Source of the DNA: Amycolatopsis sp. A133
Lineage (GTDB): Bacteria; Actinomycetota; Actinomycetes; Mycobacteriales; Pseudonocardiaceae
Length of the DNA stretch: 64,000 nt
Direction of reading: 5' to 3'
Assembly: GCF_031082405.1 (NCBI RefSeq)
Contig: NZ_JAVHJU010000057.1
Span: 556,864 to 620,863, forward strand
The notes under the pieces were generated by a model, which ran no database searches, was not told where the DNA came from, and worked only from the letters and a program-made list of their open reading frames with translations. Below are positions 51,268-59,902 of this stretch, piece by piece. A program made the position numbers and the translations under genes. Each line of letters opens with the position of its first letter. Within the stretch, counting starts at the first letter, position 1.

Positions 51268-52536
51268 ATGCCTGCCCCGAACCGTCCCGAGCCACCGCGC
51301 CACCGCCTGCCGGTGGGCCTGCGCCCCCTGCGCCACAGCCGGTTCCGCTGGCTGTGGGCGGTCGGCGTGGTGTCGTTCTTCGGGACGTGGATCCACAACG
51401 TCGCCGCCCGGTGGACGGTCGCGAGCCAGGACGGCTCGCCGTTCCTGGTCACCGTGGTCGACGCGCTGCAGGCCCTGCCCATCGTGCTGTTGTCGGTGAC
51501 GGCCGGGAAGCTCGCGGACACCCGCGACCGCCGCAAGGTCCTGGTCGCCATCAACCTCGGCCTGATGGTCGTGTCGGGCACGCTCGGCGTCCTCGCCGCG
51601 GTGGGCCACCTGCGGATCCCGGTGCTGTTCCTGCTCACCGCCCTGCTGGGGGCCTTCGTCGCGCTCGACAACCCGGTGTGGCAGTCCACCGTGCCCCGCC
51701 AGGTGCCCGACGCCGACGTCCACGGCGCCGTCGCCTTGGTGAGCACGGGCTACAACGCGGCGCGGACACTGGGGCCGACCATCGGGGCGTGGCTGCTGGT
51801 GTCCGCCGGGGCGCCGACGGCGTTCTTCGTCGACGCGGCGAGTTTCGCCGTCATGGCGGCGCTCGTCTGGCGGCTGCTGCCGCCGTCGAAGCCGGGGACC
51901 AAGGTCGCGGAGCCGGTCAAGCCGCTGCGCCTGCCGGTGATGCGCAAGCTCTACGGCACCGCGTTCCTGTTCTCGCTCTTCGCGATGCCGGCCATGTCCC
52001 TGCTGCCGATCGCGGCACGGGACTCGCTCCACGGCGGGGCCTTGGCGTTCGGCGGCCTGCTCAGCGCGTTCGGCCTGGGCGCGATCCTGGCCGGGCCGTT
52101 CGTCGCCGGTCTCGCCGCCAAGACCGGCTACAACCGGTTCATCGCGCTGTGCAGCGTCACCGCCGCCGGGGGCATGGCGCTGCTGGCGTTCGCCCCGCAC
52201 GTCGTCGTCGCGCTGGTCGCCGCGGCCTTGTGCGGGGCAGGCTGGCTGGGCGCGATCAGCATCACCAACTCCACCGTCAACACCCGTTCGACGGCGGGGA
52301 CGCGGGGCCGCCTGCTCGCGGTCTACTTCATCTTCGCCTTCGCCGGCCAGTTCGGCGGTTCCCTGCTGGGCGGGCTCGCCGCGCAGGTCGCCGGGCTCAC
52401 CGTGGCCTTCCTGACGTTCGCCGCCCTGCTCCTCGTGCTGGCCGCCGGCATCACGAGGACCGGCGACGTCCCGATGTCCCCCGCAGAACAGTCCCCGCCG
52501 GAACCTTCCCCGGCAGAACAGGAGGCTCCCCGGTGA
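51268..52536 (+). CDS. MFS transporter, enterobactin-exporter-like (EntS/MFS_3)
   Basis: The 422-residue membrane protein has about 12 hydrophobic segments and motif A in GKLADTRDRRKVLV. The start region FRWLWAVGVVSFFGTWIHNVAARW is typical of MFS_3/EntS-type exporters. It begins four bases after the epimerase stop, so it is translationally coupled, and its stop overlaps the Nudix GTG. The substrate is unknown; a short Pro/Glu-rich tail is unremarkable. Confidence 0.88.
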   Translation: MPAPNRPEPPRHRLPVGLRPLRHSRFRWLWAVGVVSFFGTWIHNVAARWTVASQDGSPFLVTVVDALQALPIVLLSVTAGKLADTRDRRKVLVAINLGLMVVSGTLGVLAAVGHLRIPVLFLLTALLGAFVALDNPVWQSTVPRQVPDADVHGAVALVSTGYNAARTLGPTIGAWLLVSAGAPTAFFVDAASFAVMAALVWRLLPPSKPGTKVAEPVKPLRLPVMRKLYGTAFLFSLFAMPAMSLLPIAARDSLHGGALAFGGLLSAFGLGAILAGPFVAGLAAKTGYNRFIALCSVTAAGGMALLAFAPHVVVALVAAALCGAGWLGAISITNSTVNTRSTAGTRGRLLAVYFIFAFAGQFGGSLLGGLAAQVAGLTVAFLTFAALLLVLAAGITRTGDVPMSPAEQSPPEPSPAEQEAPR

Positions 52537-53006
52537 CGACTCCCCGGCACTCGGTCAGCGTGGCCGCGACGATCGTGCGGCCCGACGGCCGGATCCTGGT
52601 GACGCAGCGGCGCGACAACGGAGCGTGGGAACCCCCGGGCGGGGTGCTGGAACTGGCCGAGGACATCCACGCCGGCGTGCGCCGCGAGGTGCGGGAGGAG
52701 ACCGGTCTCGACCTCGACGTCGAGCGGCTCACCGGCGTCTACAAGCACATGGAGGCGGCCGTGGTGGCGTTGATGTTCCGCGGACGGCCCGCGGGCGGCA
52801 CCCTCACCGTGAACGACGAGGTCCGCGACTTCCGGTGGATCCGGCCGGAGGAAGTCCCGGCGCTGCTCACCGAGGTGTTCGCGGTGCGCGTCTTCGACGC
52901 GCTGGGCGGATCGGACGTGCGCGTCCGCGCCCACGACGGCCGTACGGTGCTGGGCGCGGCGCCGGATCAGAGCCCGTCGACCAGGACCAGCAGCTGGTCG
53001 TCGTGA
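52533..53006 (+). CDS. Nudix hydrolase
   Basis: The 157-residue enzyme contains a full Nudix box, GGVLELAEDIHAGVRREV followed by REETGL (about residues 37-61), and hydrolyses a nucleoside diphosphate linked to another group. The GTG start overlaps the MFS stop and has AGGAGG upstream. Its last 40 bases overlap the convergent PP2C gene. The exact substrate, such as an oxidised or sugar nucleotide, is not decidable; the epimerase in the same operon makes an NDP-sugar conceivable. Confidence 0.9.
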   Translation: MTTPRHSVSVAATIVRPDGRILVTQRRDNGAWEPPGGVLELAEDIHAGVRREVREETGLDLDVERLTGVYKHMEAAVVALMFRGRPAGGTLTVNDEVRDFRWIRPEEVPALLTEVFAVRVFDALGGSDVRVRAHDGRTVLGAAPDQSPSTRTSSWSS

Positions 53007-53791
53007 CGCTTCGGGCGGGGCCAGCGGAGCCCGTCGGGGTCCTCGAGCTCGGCGTGCCGGACGGCGGCGAGCACCGCGCCGGGCCCTTCGGCCCGCGCCA
53101 GCGCGAACGCCTCCGGCCAGTCGAACAGGCCGTATTCGTCGACGCCGCAGGACACCCCGTCCGTGGCGAGCAGCAGGCCGTCGAGCTCGCGGCGGTCCCA
53201 GCTCGCCTGCACGGCCTGGCCCGCGGCCGCCGGATCGGCTTCGGCCACCCAGAAGCCGTGCTCGCGGTTGCGGTACCGCTGGGCGGTCGTGGCCATCCCG
53301 GTGCGCAGCGCGCCGGCGAGTTCTTCCCCGTACCCCGCGCCGCTGCGCAGCAGCTGCGGATAGGTGTGCCGGGAGGCGGGCAGCCGGCTCAGCCGGTCGT
53401 CGACGAGGGGCCGGGCCTGCCCGCCGGCGAACGCGACGACCGGGCTGTCGGCCAGCACGAGCGCGTCCACCCGGTCTTGGGTCCACCGCGCGATCGCCAC
53501 CGTGCTGGAGGGCGACGCGCCGGGCACCAGCTCGTGCGCCGTCGCCACTTCGCGGATCGCGTCTTCGAGCAGTGCGGCGAGATCGCGGTCCGGTGCCGCC
53601 CGCAGGCCGGCGCCGAGCTGCTCGGCGAGCCGGTCGGCGTACCAGCCGCCGCTGGGCAGCCCGGGGGTGAGGTTGGTGGCGCCGTCGAGGACGACAACGG
53701 CGTCGTCGAGCACCACGACGCGGTCTTCACTGGGACGTCCCTGACCGAGCACCCCGACACCGGAACCTTCGGCCACACGAATTTCGGGCAT
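52967..53791 (-). CDS. PP2C-type protein phosphatase
   Basis: The 274-residue protein has the PP2C metal-binding aspartates in SEDRVVVLDDAVVVLDGATN, LLLATDGVSCGV and KRHDDQLLV. It belongs to a divergent actinobacterial group and would remove phosphate from Ser/Thr residues. It has no regulatory or membrane domain. It is divergent from a HAD hydrolase gene with 38 bp between, and convergent with the Nudix gene. No kinase is adjacent. Confidence 0.85.
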   Translation of the reverse strand: MPEIRVAEGSGVGVLGQGRPSEDRVVVLDDAVVVLDGATNLTPGLPSGGWYADRLAEQLGAGLRAAPDRDLAALLEDAIREVATAHELVPGASPSSTVAIARWTQDRVDALVLADSPVVAFAGGQARPLVDDRLSRLPASRHTYPQLLRSGAGYGEELAGALRTGMATTAQRYRNREHGFWVAEADPAAAGQAVQASWDRRELDGLLLATDGVSCGVDEYGLFDWPEAFALARAEGPGAVLAAVRHAELEDPDGLRWPRPKRHDDQLLVLVDGL

Positions 53792-53829
53792 GCCGTGATC
53801 CTATCGGCCCGCCGGGGGAGGGGCCGCGC

Positions 53830-54579
53830 GTGAACGGGATCTCCCACCTCGTCTGGGATTGGAACGGGACGCTGTTCGCGGACAACCGCGCGCTGATCGA
53901 AGCGACGCTCGAAGCTTTCGCCGCCGCGGGGTTCCCGGTCACCAGAACGCTTTACCGGCAGCACCACACCAAGGCGGTGAACGTGTTCTTCGAGCGGCTG
54001 GCCGGGCGGACGCTCACCGCGGCCGAGCACGAGCGGCTGCTCGGGGACTTCCGCCGGCGGTACACCGGATACCTCGGCCGGACCGAGCTGGCTCCGGACG
54101 CCGCCGCCGCGTTGTCCCGCTGGCAGCGAACCGGACGGAGCCAGTCGCTGCTGTCGCTGTACGACCACGGGAAACTGCTGCGCCTCACGGCGGAGAAGGG
54201 CATTGCGGAGTTCTTCGTCCTGATCGACGGGGCGCGGGAACCGGGCCCCGGCCGCAAGGCGCCTCGGTTGGCGCGTCATCTCGGGCGGCTCGGGGTGGAT
54301 CCGGCGGAAGTGCTGCTGATCGGCGACAGCGTCGACGACGCGGTGGCCGCGGAAGAATGCGGCGCGAGGTGTGTGCTCTACGACGCCGGAGAGGATGCGT
54401 TGCACACGAGGGAAAGCCTCGACGCCCGGTCCGTGCCGGTCGTCGCCGGACTGGGAGAGGCGGTCGAGGTCGCACTGGCCGCGGGCCGGCGGCGCACCAT
54501 CCCCGGGTGCGCCGCCGGAGCCGGGGTCACGCCCGGCAGGTCCGTCCGCGGTTCACGCAGTTCACCAGGCCGTTCATGA
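53830..54579 (+). CDS. HAD-superfamily phosphatase
   Basis: The 249-residue protein is a phosphoglycolate-phosphatase-like HAD hydrolase: motif I is DWNGT (in LVWDWNGTLFADN, with Asn in place of the usual second Asp), motif III Lys is in PGRKAPRL, and motif IV is IGDSVDDAVAA. The Asn variant of motif I is common in this subfamily. The GTG follows GGGGGAGGGG. The last 53 bases overlap the convergent DUF1996 gene, and the final 25 or so residues are low-complexity. Confidence 0.85.
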   Translation: MNGISHLVWDWNGTLFADNRALIEATLEAFAAAGFPVTRTLYRQHHTKAVNVFFERLAGRTLTAAEHERLLGDFRRRYTGYLGRTELAPDAAAALSRWQRTGRSQSLLSLYDHGKLLRLTAEKGIAEFFVLIDGAREPGPGRKAPRLARHLGRLGVDPAEVLLIGDSVDDAVAAEECGARCVLYDAGEDALHTRESLDARSVPVVAGLGEAVEVALAAGRRRTIPGCAAGAGVTPGRSVRGSRSSPGRS

Positions 54580-55957
54580 TCCGCTGCGACATCACGTTGG
54601 CGAAGTCGTCGTGGTCGGACAGCGGGTTGTGCTTCTCCTGCGGGAAAGCGTCCACTTTGTACTGCTTCTTGAGCTGGATGTCCCGCGGGATGTCGTAGGT
54701 CAGCGAGATCTGCAGCTGTGGCACCGCCTTGAACCCGTTGCCGCACCGGCCGAACCGGTCCGGGAACACGATGTGCGTGCGGTGGTTGGCGCTGTCGGTG
54801 TTCTTGCCGTCCCAGCAGCTCGGGAACGTGTGGACGCGCTTGACCTTGCTGCCCTCCGGGCAGATCGGGTACTTGTCGACCAGGCGGTTCTCGAAGCCGG
54901 TGCAGGTCCAGCTCGCCTTGGCGTTGGCGGGCCCGTTGGTCGAGACCTTCGCGTCGCCGTAGAGCACGCGCAGGAAGCGCGGCATCGCCACGACCTTCCC
55001 GACCGGGCTGCCGCGGAAGGTGAGCTGGACCCGTTGCGGCCGCAGGATCTGGCCGTCGTTGCCGGGCAGCTCGTTGTTCTCGTCCTGCCCGGGCAGCGCG
55101 CCACCGGCCGTGGTGCTCGGCGGCGGCGTCGGCGTTCCGGTGTCCTTGCCCGGCTTCGTCGCGCACGGCGCGAGGTCGCCGAGGTCACGCGGTTTTTGCG
55201 TGAACCGGCCGATCGCGGTGGCGATCCGGTCGATGATGGCGCTGCGCCGGTCCTTGAGCGGGTTCAGGATCGCGTTGCGCACGAAGTCCTGGCCGCCTTG
55301 GCCCTGCGTCGCGGCGATGCGCTGGTTGGCCTCGTCGGTCTGGGAGTCGAGCTGGTCCAGGTTGCCGTCGACCTCGGCCATGGCCTGGTCGGGGATGTCG
55401 GCCAGCTTGCTGGCGACGTCCGGGCACGCCACCTGGGCGGTCTTCGCCTCGCGGTCGGCCTGCGCCCGGTCGCCGTCGGGCACCTTGGCGGGCTCGTTCT
55501 CCTCTTCTTCGCCGGTGTCGATGCGGACCACGGGCCAGAAGTAGGCGGACTTGTCGCCGTTCCGGCAGGTGGTCCCGGCCTTCACCAGGCTCTTGTTGTT
55601 CGAGTCGGCGTTCGTCGACAGGTTGCCGACGTAGTCGTGCAGGTGCTGGGCACCGTTGCGGACGCCGGGCTGGGCGATGAAGTTGTCCGGGTTGAAGTGC
55701 TGGTTCTCGTTGCGGCCGCAGTCGACGGTGAACGTGCCCGTCGCCGCGCCGGTGACCGGGCGCGGGTCGAACTGGTTCGGCTTCACCTTCAGGATGTCGA
55801 CGAAGAAGGCGGGGTTCGCTTCGTCGGCGCTGGCTTCCCCGGTGTTGCCGGTGGTCGTCGCGACGACGATGCCGCCGACCGCGATCGCGAGGGCGAGGCC
55901 GCCGGTCGCGATCTTCGTTCTGCGGGAAAGACGATGCCGTCCTTGGGTGCGGGACAT
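54527..55957 (-). CDS. Secreted DUF1996 protein with charged insertion
   Basis: The 476-residue protein has a basic N-terminus and one membrane segment or signal (TKIATGGLALAIAVGGIVVA). DUF1996, a domain of unknown function common in secreted actinobacterial and fungal proteins, appears in two parts: HLHDYVGNLSTNADS with surrounding residues (about 85-145) and the C-terminal half (PRFLRVLYGDAK; TFPSCWDGKNTDSANHRTHI). Between them, about residues 150-320, lies a charged helical stretch with Gln/Asp/Glu-rich sequence and a Pro/Thr-rich linker. Cysteines fit disulfides. The ATG has GGAGGA upstream. Confidence 0.8.
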   Translation of the reverse strand: MSRTQGRHRLSRRTKIATGGLALAIAVGGIVVATTTGNTGEASADEANPAFFVDILKVKPNQFDPRPVTGAATGTFTVDCGRNENQHFNPDNFIAQPGVRNGAQHLHDYVGNLSTNADSNNKSLVKAGTTCRNGDKSAYFWPVVRIDTGEEEENEPAKVPDGDRAQADREAKTAQVACPDVASKLADIPDQAMAEVDGNLDQLDSQTDEANQRIAATQGQGGQDFVRNAILNPLKDRRSAIIDRIATAIGRFTQKPRDLGDLAPCATKPGKDTGTPTPPPSTTAGGALPGQDENNELPGNDGQILRPQRVQLTFRGSPVGKVVAMPRFLRVLYGDAKVSTNGPANAKASWTCTGFENRLVDKYPICPEGSKVKRVHTFPSCWDGKNTDSANHRTHIVFPDRFGRCGNGFKAVPQLQISLTYDIPRDIQLKKQYKVDAFPQEKHNPLSDHDDFANVMSQRIMNGLVNCVNRGRTCRA

Positions 55958-56417
55958 GGGAAAATCCTCCGGGTGTCGGGCTGGCGGGAACGCGCGACAC
56001 TGAACGGGTACGAGCCCAGGCTCGTCCCGGACAGGCGGGGTTCTAGCGAGATTACGTCGGCAAGGAACGACGTCCGGCTGGTCCACTGACCCGACATCAG
56101 TGGTCGCACGGTCACCTGCCCGTGGCCGCGCCGTCAACCGGCTGGTTATCGTTCCGTTATGGACGCTACACGGGCGTTTGACACCGGGCAAGATGTTCTT
56201 TTCGGTCGTTACGAACCGTCAGGCCGGGTTGGCGTTTCCGTGACGAAAGGCGGCCTTGACCTGCGAGTTCTCCTGGGTCGAGAGGTTCGTCGAAAAAAGT
56301 TTGAACCGAAGTGAACCGGCGTCCGTATCCCTCGGTGAGGCCTGGTGAATGCCTGTGGGCCGGAGGCGTGCCGGGAATTGCCTCGGAATGGGAAGAATGG
56401 CGGCTTCGCGCGCCCAT
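55958..56417. other. Non-coding stretch upstream of the DUF1996 gene
   Basis: I find no convincing gene. There is a small hairpin CGAGCC-CA-GGCTCG (56012-56025), probably in the DUF1996 leader, and a TTGACA at 56177-56182 with no clear -10 partner. Short open frames on both strands lack ribosome sites and motifs. Confidence 0.5.
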
Positions 56418-56936
56418 TCAGGCTTTCGGATCGCCGAAAGCCGCGGCGACGATCGACACCGCTTCGCCGACCGTCCGCCCCGCAGTGTCGACGACGAGCC
56501 GGTCGCGGCTCCACGGTTCGTACTCGCGGGCGACGATCTCCGCCCAGGTGGGCGGAACGAGCCCCGGGATGCCGCTATCGCGGGTTTCCGCCCGCCGCCG
56601 GTGTTCGACCGGGTCCGAGCAGACGATTTCGGTTTCCAGCACCCGGGCCCCGGCGTCGGTGCCCGTCGCCCGCCAGGCGTCCCGGGTGACGGCGAGCGGG
56701 TTGACGCACTCGGCGATCACGCTCACCCCGGTGCGGAGCACGTCGGCGGCCACCTCCCGGGCGACGACGTAGCCGGCCGGCCCCAGCGGCCGGCCGAGCT
56801 CCGTGCTGCGCAGGATCGCCTGCTCGATCGTGTCGACGCGCAGGAAGGCGAAGCCGGTGCGGCGCGCCAGTTCCGCGGCGACCGTCGTTTTCCCGGTCGC
56901 GGGCAGACCGCCGACGACGATCAGCAGCGGGGTCAT
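56418..56936 (-). CDS. P-loop kinase-like ATPase (AAA_33)
   Basis: The 172-residue protein begins with a P-loop, IVVGGLPATGKTTVAAELA, and has an acidic FLRVDTIEQAI strand, resembling small-molecule kinases of the AAA_33/zeta-toxin-like fold. A cytoplasmic phosphotransfer role is likely; the substrate is unknown. I chose the ATG at 56936 because the only longer start is an upstream TTG. No antitoxin gene is adjacent, so a toxin role is not supported. It follows the sigma-factor gene on the same strand by 33 bp and may be co-transcribed. Confidence 0.82.
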   Translation of the reverse strand: MTPLLIVVGGLPATGKTTVAAELARRTGFAFLRVDTIEQAILRSTELGRPLGPAGYVVAREVAADVLRTGVSVIAECVNPLAVTRDAWRATGTDAGARVLETEIVCSDPVEHRRRAETRDSGIPGLVPPTWAEIVAREYEPWSRDRLVVDTAGRTVGEAVSIVAAAFGDPKA

Positions 56937-56969
56937 CGGGGCATCGTCGCACGCGCTGCGCCGCAAGCC

Positions 56970-57587
56970 TCAGGAAGCCGCCTCTTTGTGGCCGGCCAGG
57001 CTGCGCCGCAAGGTCGCGAGGGCGCGGTGCTGGGCGACGCGGACCGCGCCGGCGCTGCCGAGGCCGACCGCGGCGGCCGTCTCCTCGGCCGTCATGCCGA
57101 GGATGATGCGCATAACGAGGATCTCGCGCTGGCGCGGCGGGAGCGTGTCGAGCAGCCCGGACGACCAGTCGAGCGCGGCGGACCGCTCGACCTCCTCGCT
57201 CGTCGGGTCCCCGCCGCCCGCCCGGCCGGCGGGGAGTTCGGCGACCGGGTTGGTGCGGTCGCGCGCCCGGCGGCGGTGGAAGTCGGCCACCTTGTGCGCG
57301 GCGATGCCGAAGACGAACGGCACGAAGCCGTCGGCGGTGAGGCGGTACCCCGGCAGGGCGCCGACGATCGCGAGCAGCACGTCCTGGGCGCAGTCCTCGG
57401 CGTCCGACGAACCGTCCTGCCAGGTGCGCAGCCGCCCGAGGCAGTAGCGGAACACGATCGGCCGCAGCGCGCGCAGCAGCCCGGCCACCGCGGCGCGGTT
57501 GCCCTGCACCGCGGACCGGACGAGCGCCGGGTCGAGGGAGAACGTCGCCGTGGATGCGGAACCACCGTCGGCGGAGTGCGGCGGCAT
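56970..57587 (-). CDS. RNA polymerase sigma factor, SigD/ShbA-like ECF
   Basis: The 205-residue protein has region 2 (FRYCLGRLRTWQDGSSDAED, CAQDVLLAIVGALPGYR) and region 4 (LDTLPPRQREILVMRI with LGSAGAVRVAQHRALATLRR). The sequence PFVFGIAAHKVADFHRR is characteristic of the SigD/ShbA group; in Streptomyces ShbA drives hrdB, the housekeeping sigma gene. The ATG at 57587 has GAGGGGG about eight bases upstream. No anti-sigma gene is next to it; a small kinase gene follows. Confidence 0.87.
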   Translation of the reverse strand: MPPHSADGGSASTATFSLDPALVRSAVQGNRAAVAGLLRALRPIVFRYCLGRLRTWQDGSSDAEDCAQDVLLAIVGALPGYRLTADGFVPFVFGIAAHKVADFHRRRARDRTNPVAELPAGRAGGGDPTSEEVERSAALDWSSGLLDTLPPRQREILVMRIILGMTAEETAAAVGLGSAGAVRVAQHRALATLRRSLAGHKEAAS

Positions 57588-57743
57588 CGGGCTCACCCCC
57601 TCTTTCTTTTTGCAGCAACGGACGGTCACGACGCTAGGTCACAGCGCGTGGCCGTCACACCGGCCGGGCGGCCGTCGCGAACCGGGTCTTCCGGCCCTGG
57701 CGGGCCGCGCCGGGATGTGTGTGCCGGGCCCGCGGCCCTGGCC

Positions 57744-57757
57744 GGGCCGAACGGCCC
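57744..57757. promoter_or_regulatory. GGGCCG-AA-CGGCCC dyad upstream of the PPOX gene
   Basis: A perfect 6-bp dyad with a two-base spacer lies 68 bp upstream of the PPOX gene. Its layout (GGG-x3, two bases, complement) resembles the GGGAC-N4-GTCCC sites of DevR/DosR regulators. Because a DevR-like regulator is encoded 2 kb away it is a plausible target, but many GC-rich dyads occur by chance here. Confidence 0.35.
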
Positions 57758-57825
57758 TATCGGCGAACCGGGCGAACCGATCACGCTGGTGACCGGGGAT
57801 TTCACAGGAGAAACACAGGGACGCG

Positions 57826-58233
57826 ATGGTGGACGACGTGGGCTTCGGGCTGCTGCTGGACCGGCAGCAGTGCCTCGCCTTGCTCCGGACGGCGAGCCTC
57901 GGACGGGTGATCTTCACCCACCGGGCCATGCCGGCCGTGCGTCCGGTGCGCTTCACCGTCGTCGACGACGCCGTGGTGTTCGCCGTGCCGGCCGGGAGCC
58001 CGCTGTACGCGGGCGCGCGTGACGCCGTCGTCGCGTTCGAGGTCGACGAATTCGCCGCCGATCTGGGCGCCGGCTGGTACGTCAGCCTGCTGGGCCGCGC
58101 CACCGAATCCGGTGCCGTCGACCTCGGCGAGCTCAGCTGCGCGTGCCCGGCGCCCAGCGGGACGGGCCGCCGCTACCTGCGCGTCCCCGCGGAGACCATC
58201 AGCGGTCACCGCATCGCCTGCCACGCCGAGTGA
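57826..58233 (+). CDS. PPOX-fold flavin/F420-binding protein
   Basis: The 135-residue protein fits the pyridoxamine-5'-phosphate-oxidase-like split-barrel family: CLALLRTASLGRVIFTHRAM, AVRPVRFTVVDDAVVF and VVAFEVDEFAADLGAGWYVSLLGRA. Such proteins bind FMN or F420; several belong to dormancy regulons in actinobacteria. It lies directly before a DevS-like sensor gene on the same strand, with 148 bp between, so a redox role in the same response is plausible. Activity is unknown. Confidence 0.85.
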   Translation: MVDDVGFGLLLDRQQCLALLRTASLGRVIFTHRAMPAVRPVRFTVVDDAVVFAVPAGSPLYAGARDAVVAFEVDEFAADLGAGWYVSLLGRATESGAVDLGELSCACPAPSGTGRRYLRVPAETISGHRIACHAE

Positions 58234-58381
58234 GCCCGCGATCGCCGTAACGGAGCGGCGCCCGCCATCGACCCACCGGATGGACGAACCGGATTGGGCC
58301 GGCACGGGCAGTGGCCTGTGGGACCCTTGACGGCCCGGGGCAGGCCCGGGATTCGGGCGGAACCAGCGGGGTCGACGGTAA

Positions 58382-59902
58382 GTGGCGGACGAACTCAGCA
58401 TGCCGGCGATCCTCGCGGCGGTGGGCGGCATCGCCCGCGAGCTCGAGCTGCCCGCCCTGCTGGACCGCGCGGTCACGGCGACGTGCGAGCTGCTCGGGGC
58501 CCCGCGCGGCCGGCTGGACCTGGCCGGCGACGGCACCGCCGAGTACGGCCGCGGTCCGCTCGGCGACGGCGCGGTCGAGCTGCCGGTCCGCGTGGGAGAC
58601 CGGACGTTCGGCACCCTCGCCGTGGCACCGGGCGACGGCGGCGGGTTCGGCCGCCGCGAACGCGAGGTGCTCGGCGCGCTCGCCGCGGCCACCGGGATGG
58701 CCGTCGAGAAGGCCCTGCTCGTCGACCGGATGCGCCGCCGCGAACGCTGGCTCGAGGCGTCCTACGACGTCACCCGCGCGCTGCTCTCGGCCCAGGACCT
58801 GCGGGCCACGCTCCGGCTCGTCGCCGAGCGCGCCCGCGTCGTCGCCGGCGGGACGGCCGGCGCGATCGCGCGGCCCGACGGACCCGGCCGGCTCGTGTTC
58901 GACGTCGTCGAGCCACCGGGCGAGGACGCCGACCGCCTCACCGGGCTGACCGTGCCGGCCGAGGGCACCGCCACCGGGATGGCGTTCACCACCCGGCGCC
59001 CGGTCGTGGTGCGCGACTACGGCGAGCACGTGCAGGAGCAGCAGCGCAACCACGCCGGGCCGATGCCGGCGATGGTCAAGGACCTGGACTCGGCGATCTC
59101 GGTGCCGCTGATCGTCGGCGAGGAGACCCTCGGCGTGCTGGTGGTGGCGAAGTTCCGCGACCGGTCGCCGTTCACCGACTCCGACGTCCAGCTGGCCGAG
59201 ACGTTCGCCGGGCACGCCGCGCTCGCCGTCGAGTTCTCCCGTGCACAGGAAGCGCGCCAGCAGCTGGCGGTGTTCTCCGACCGCGACCGGATCGCCCGCG
59301 ACCTGCACGACCTGGTGATCCAGCGGCTGTTCGCGACCGGGCTCGGGCTGGAGGGCGTCAGCAGGCTGATCGCCGACGCGGGCGTCGCCGCGCGCGTGTC
59401 CGGGTTCGCCCAGGACCTCGACGGCACGATCCGGGAGATCCGCAACAGCATCTTCTCGCTGCAGGCGCCCGCGCAGGCCCAGGGCAGCCTCCGCTCGGAA
59501 CTGCTGCGCGTGGCCGTGGACGCCCGGGACACCCTCGGTTTCGAGCCGCGCGTCGGCTTCGACGGGCCGCTGGACGCCGCGGTGCCGGACGCGGTCCGCT
59601 CCGATCTGATCGCCTCGCTGCGCGAAGCGCTGACGAACGTCGCACGGCACGCCGGGGCGAAGTCCTCGTCGGTCGAGGTCACCGTGGACCGGTTCGGCCG
59701 GCGGCTGACCTTGGTGGTGCGCGACGACGGAGCCGGCCCGCCCGCGGAAACCGGCCGGGTCAGCGGCCTGGCCAACCTGAGCGCCCGGGCGGCCCGCTGG
59801 GGCGGCCACTGCGTGCTGGCCGCCGACGGAGACGGCGGCGCCCGGCTGGAATGGACGGCGGACCTGCCGGTGACGACCGGCGAGCAGGGGAGTGGACGAT
59901 GA
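58382..59902 (+). CDS. GAF-domain sensor histidine kinase, DevS/DosS-like
   Basis: The 506-residue kinase has a short first GAF domain (about 10-115), a second GAF (about 130-285), a HisKA_3 dimerisation domain with phospho-acceptor His309 (RDLHDLVIQRLF) and a HATPase (EALTNVARHAGA, VRDDGAGPP). This is the DevS/DosS plan, but the first GAF is shortened and contains no His, whereas in mycobacterial DevS a His there binds haem. So it may sense by the second GAF or not at all by haem. GTG start at 58382; an ATG at 58400 is an alternative. Its stop overlaps the response regulator start (ATGA). Confidence 0.9.
   Translation: MADELSMPAILAAVGGIARELELPALLDRAVTATCELLGAPRGRLDLAGDGTAEYGRGPLGDGAVELPVRVGDRTFGTLAVAPGDGGGFGRREREVLGALAAATGMAVEKALLVDRMRRRERWLEASYDVTRALLSAQDLRATLRLVAERARVVAGGTAGAIARPDGPGRLVFDVVEPPGEDADRLTGLTVPAEGTATGMAFTTRRPVVVRDYGEHVQEQQRNHAGPMPAMVKDLDSAISVPLIVGEETLGVLVVAKFRDRSPFTDSDVQLAETFAGHAALAVEFSRAQEARQQLAVFSDRDRIARDLHDLVIQRLFATGLGLEGVSRLIADAGVAARVSGFAQDLDGTIREIRNSIFSLQAPAQAQGSLRSELLRVAVDARDTLGFEPRVGFDGPLDAAVPDAVRSDLIASLREALTNVARHAGAKSSSVEVTVDRFGRRLTLVVRDDGAGPPAETGRVSGLANLSARAARWGGHCVLAADGDGGARLEWTADLPVTTGEQGSGR

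Noticed and set aside
56418..56936. Zeta-type toxin of a toxin-antitoxin pair
   Set aside because: No small antitoxin gene is adjacent; the upstream gene is a sigma factor.
58317..58345. DevR box in GGGACCCTTGACGGCCC before the sensor gene
   Set aside because: Spacing and symmetry do not fit; the arms are not complementary over a useful length.
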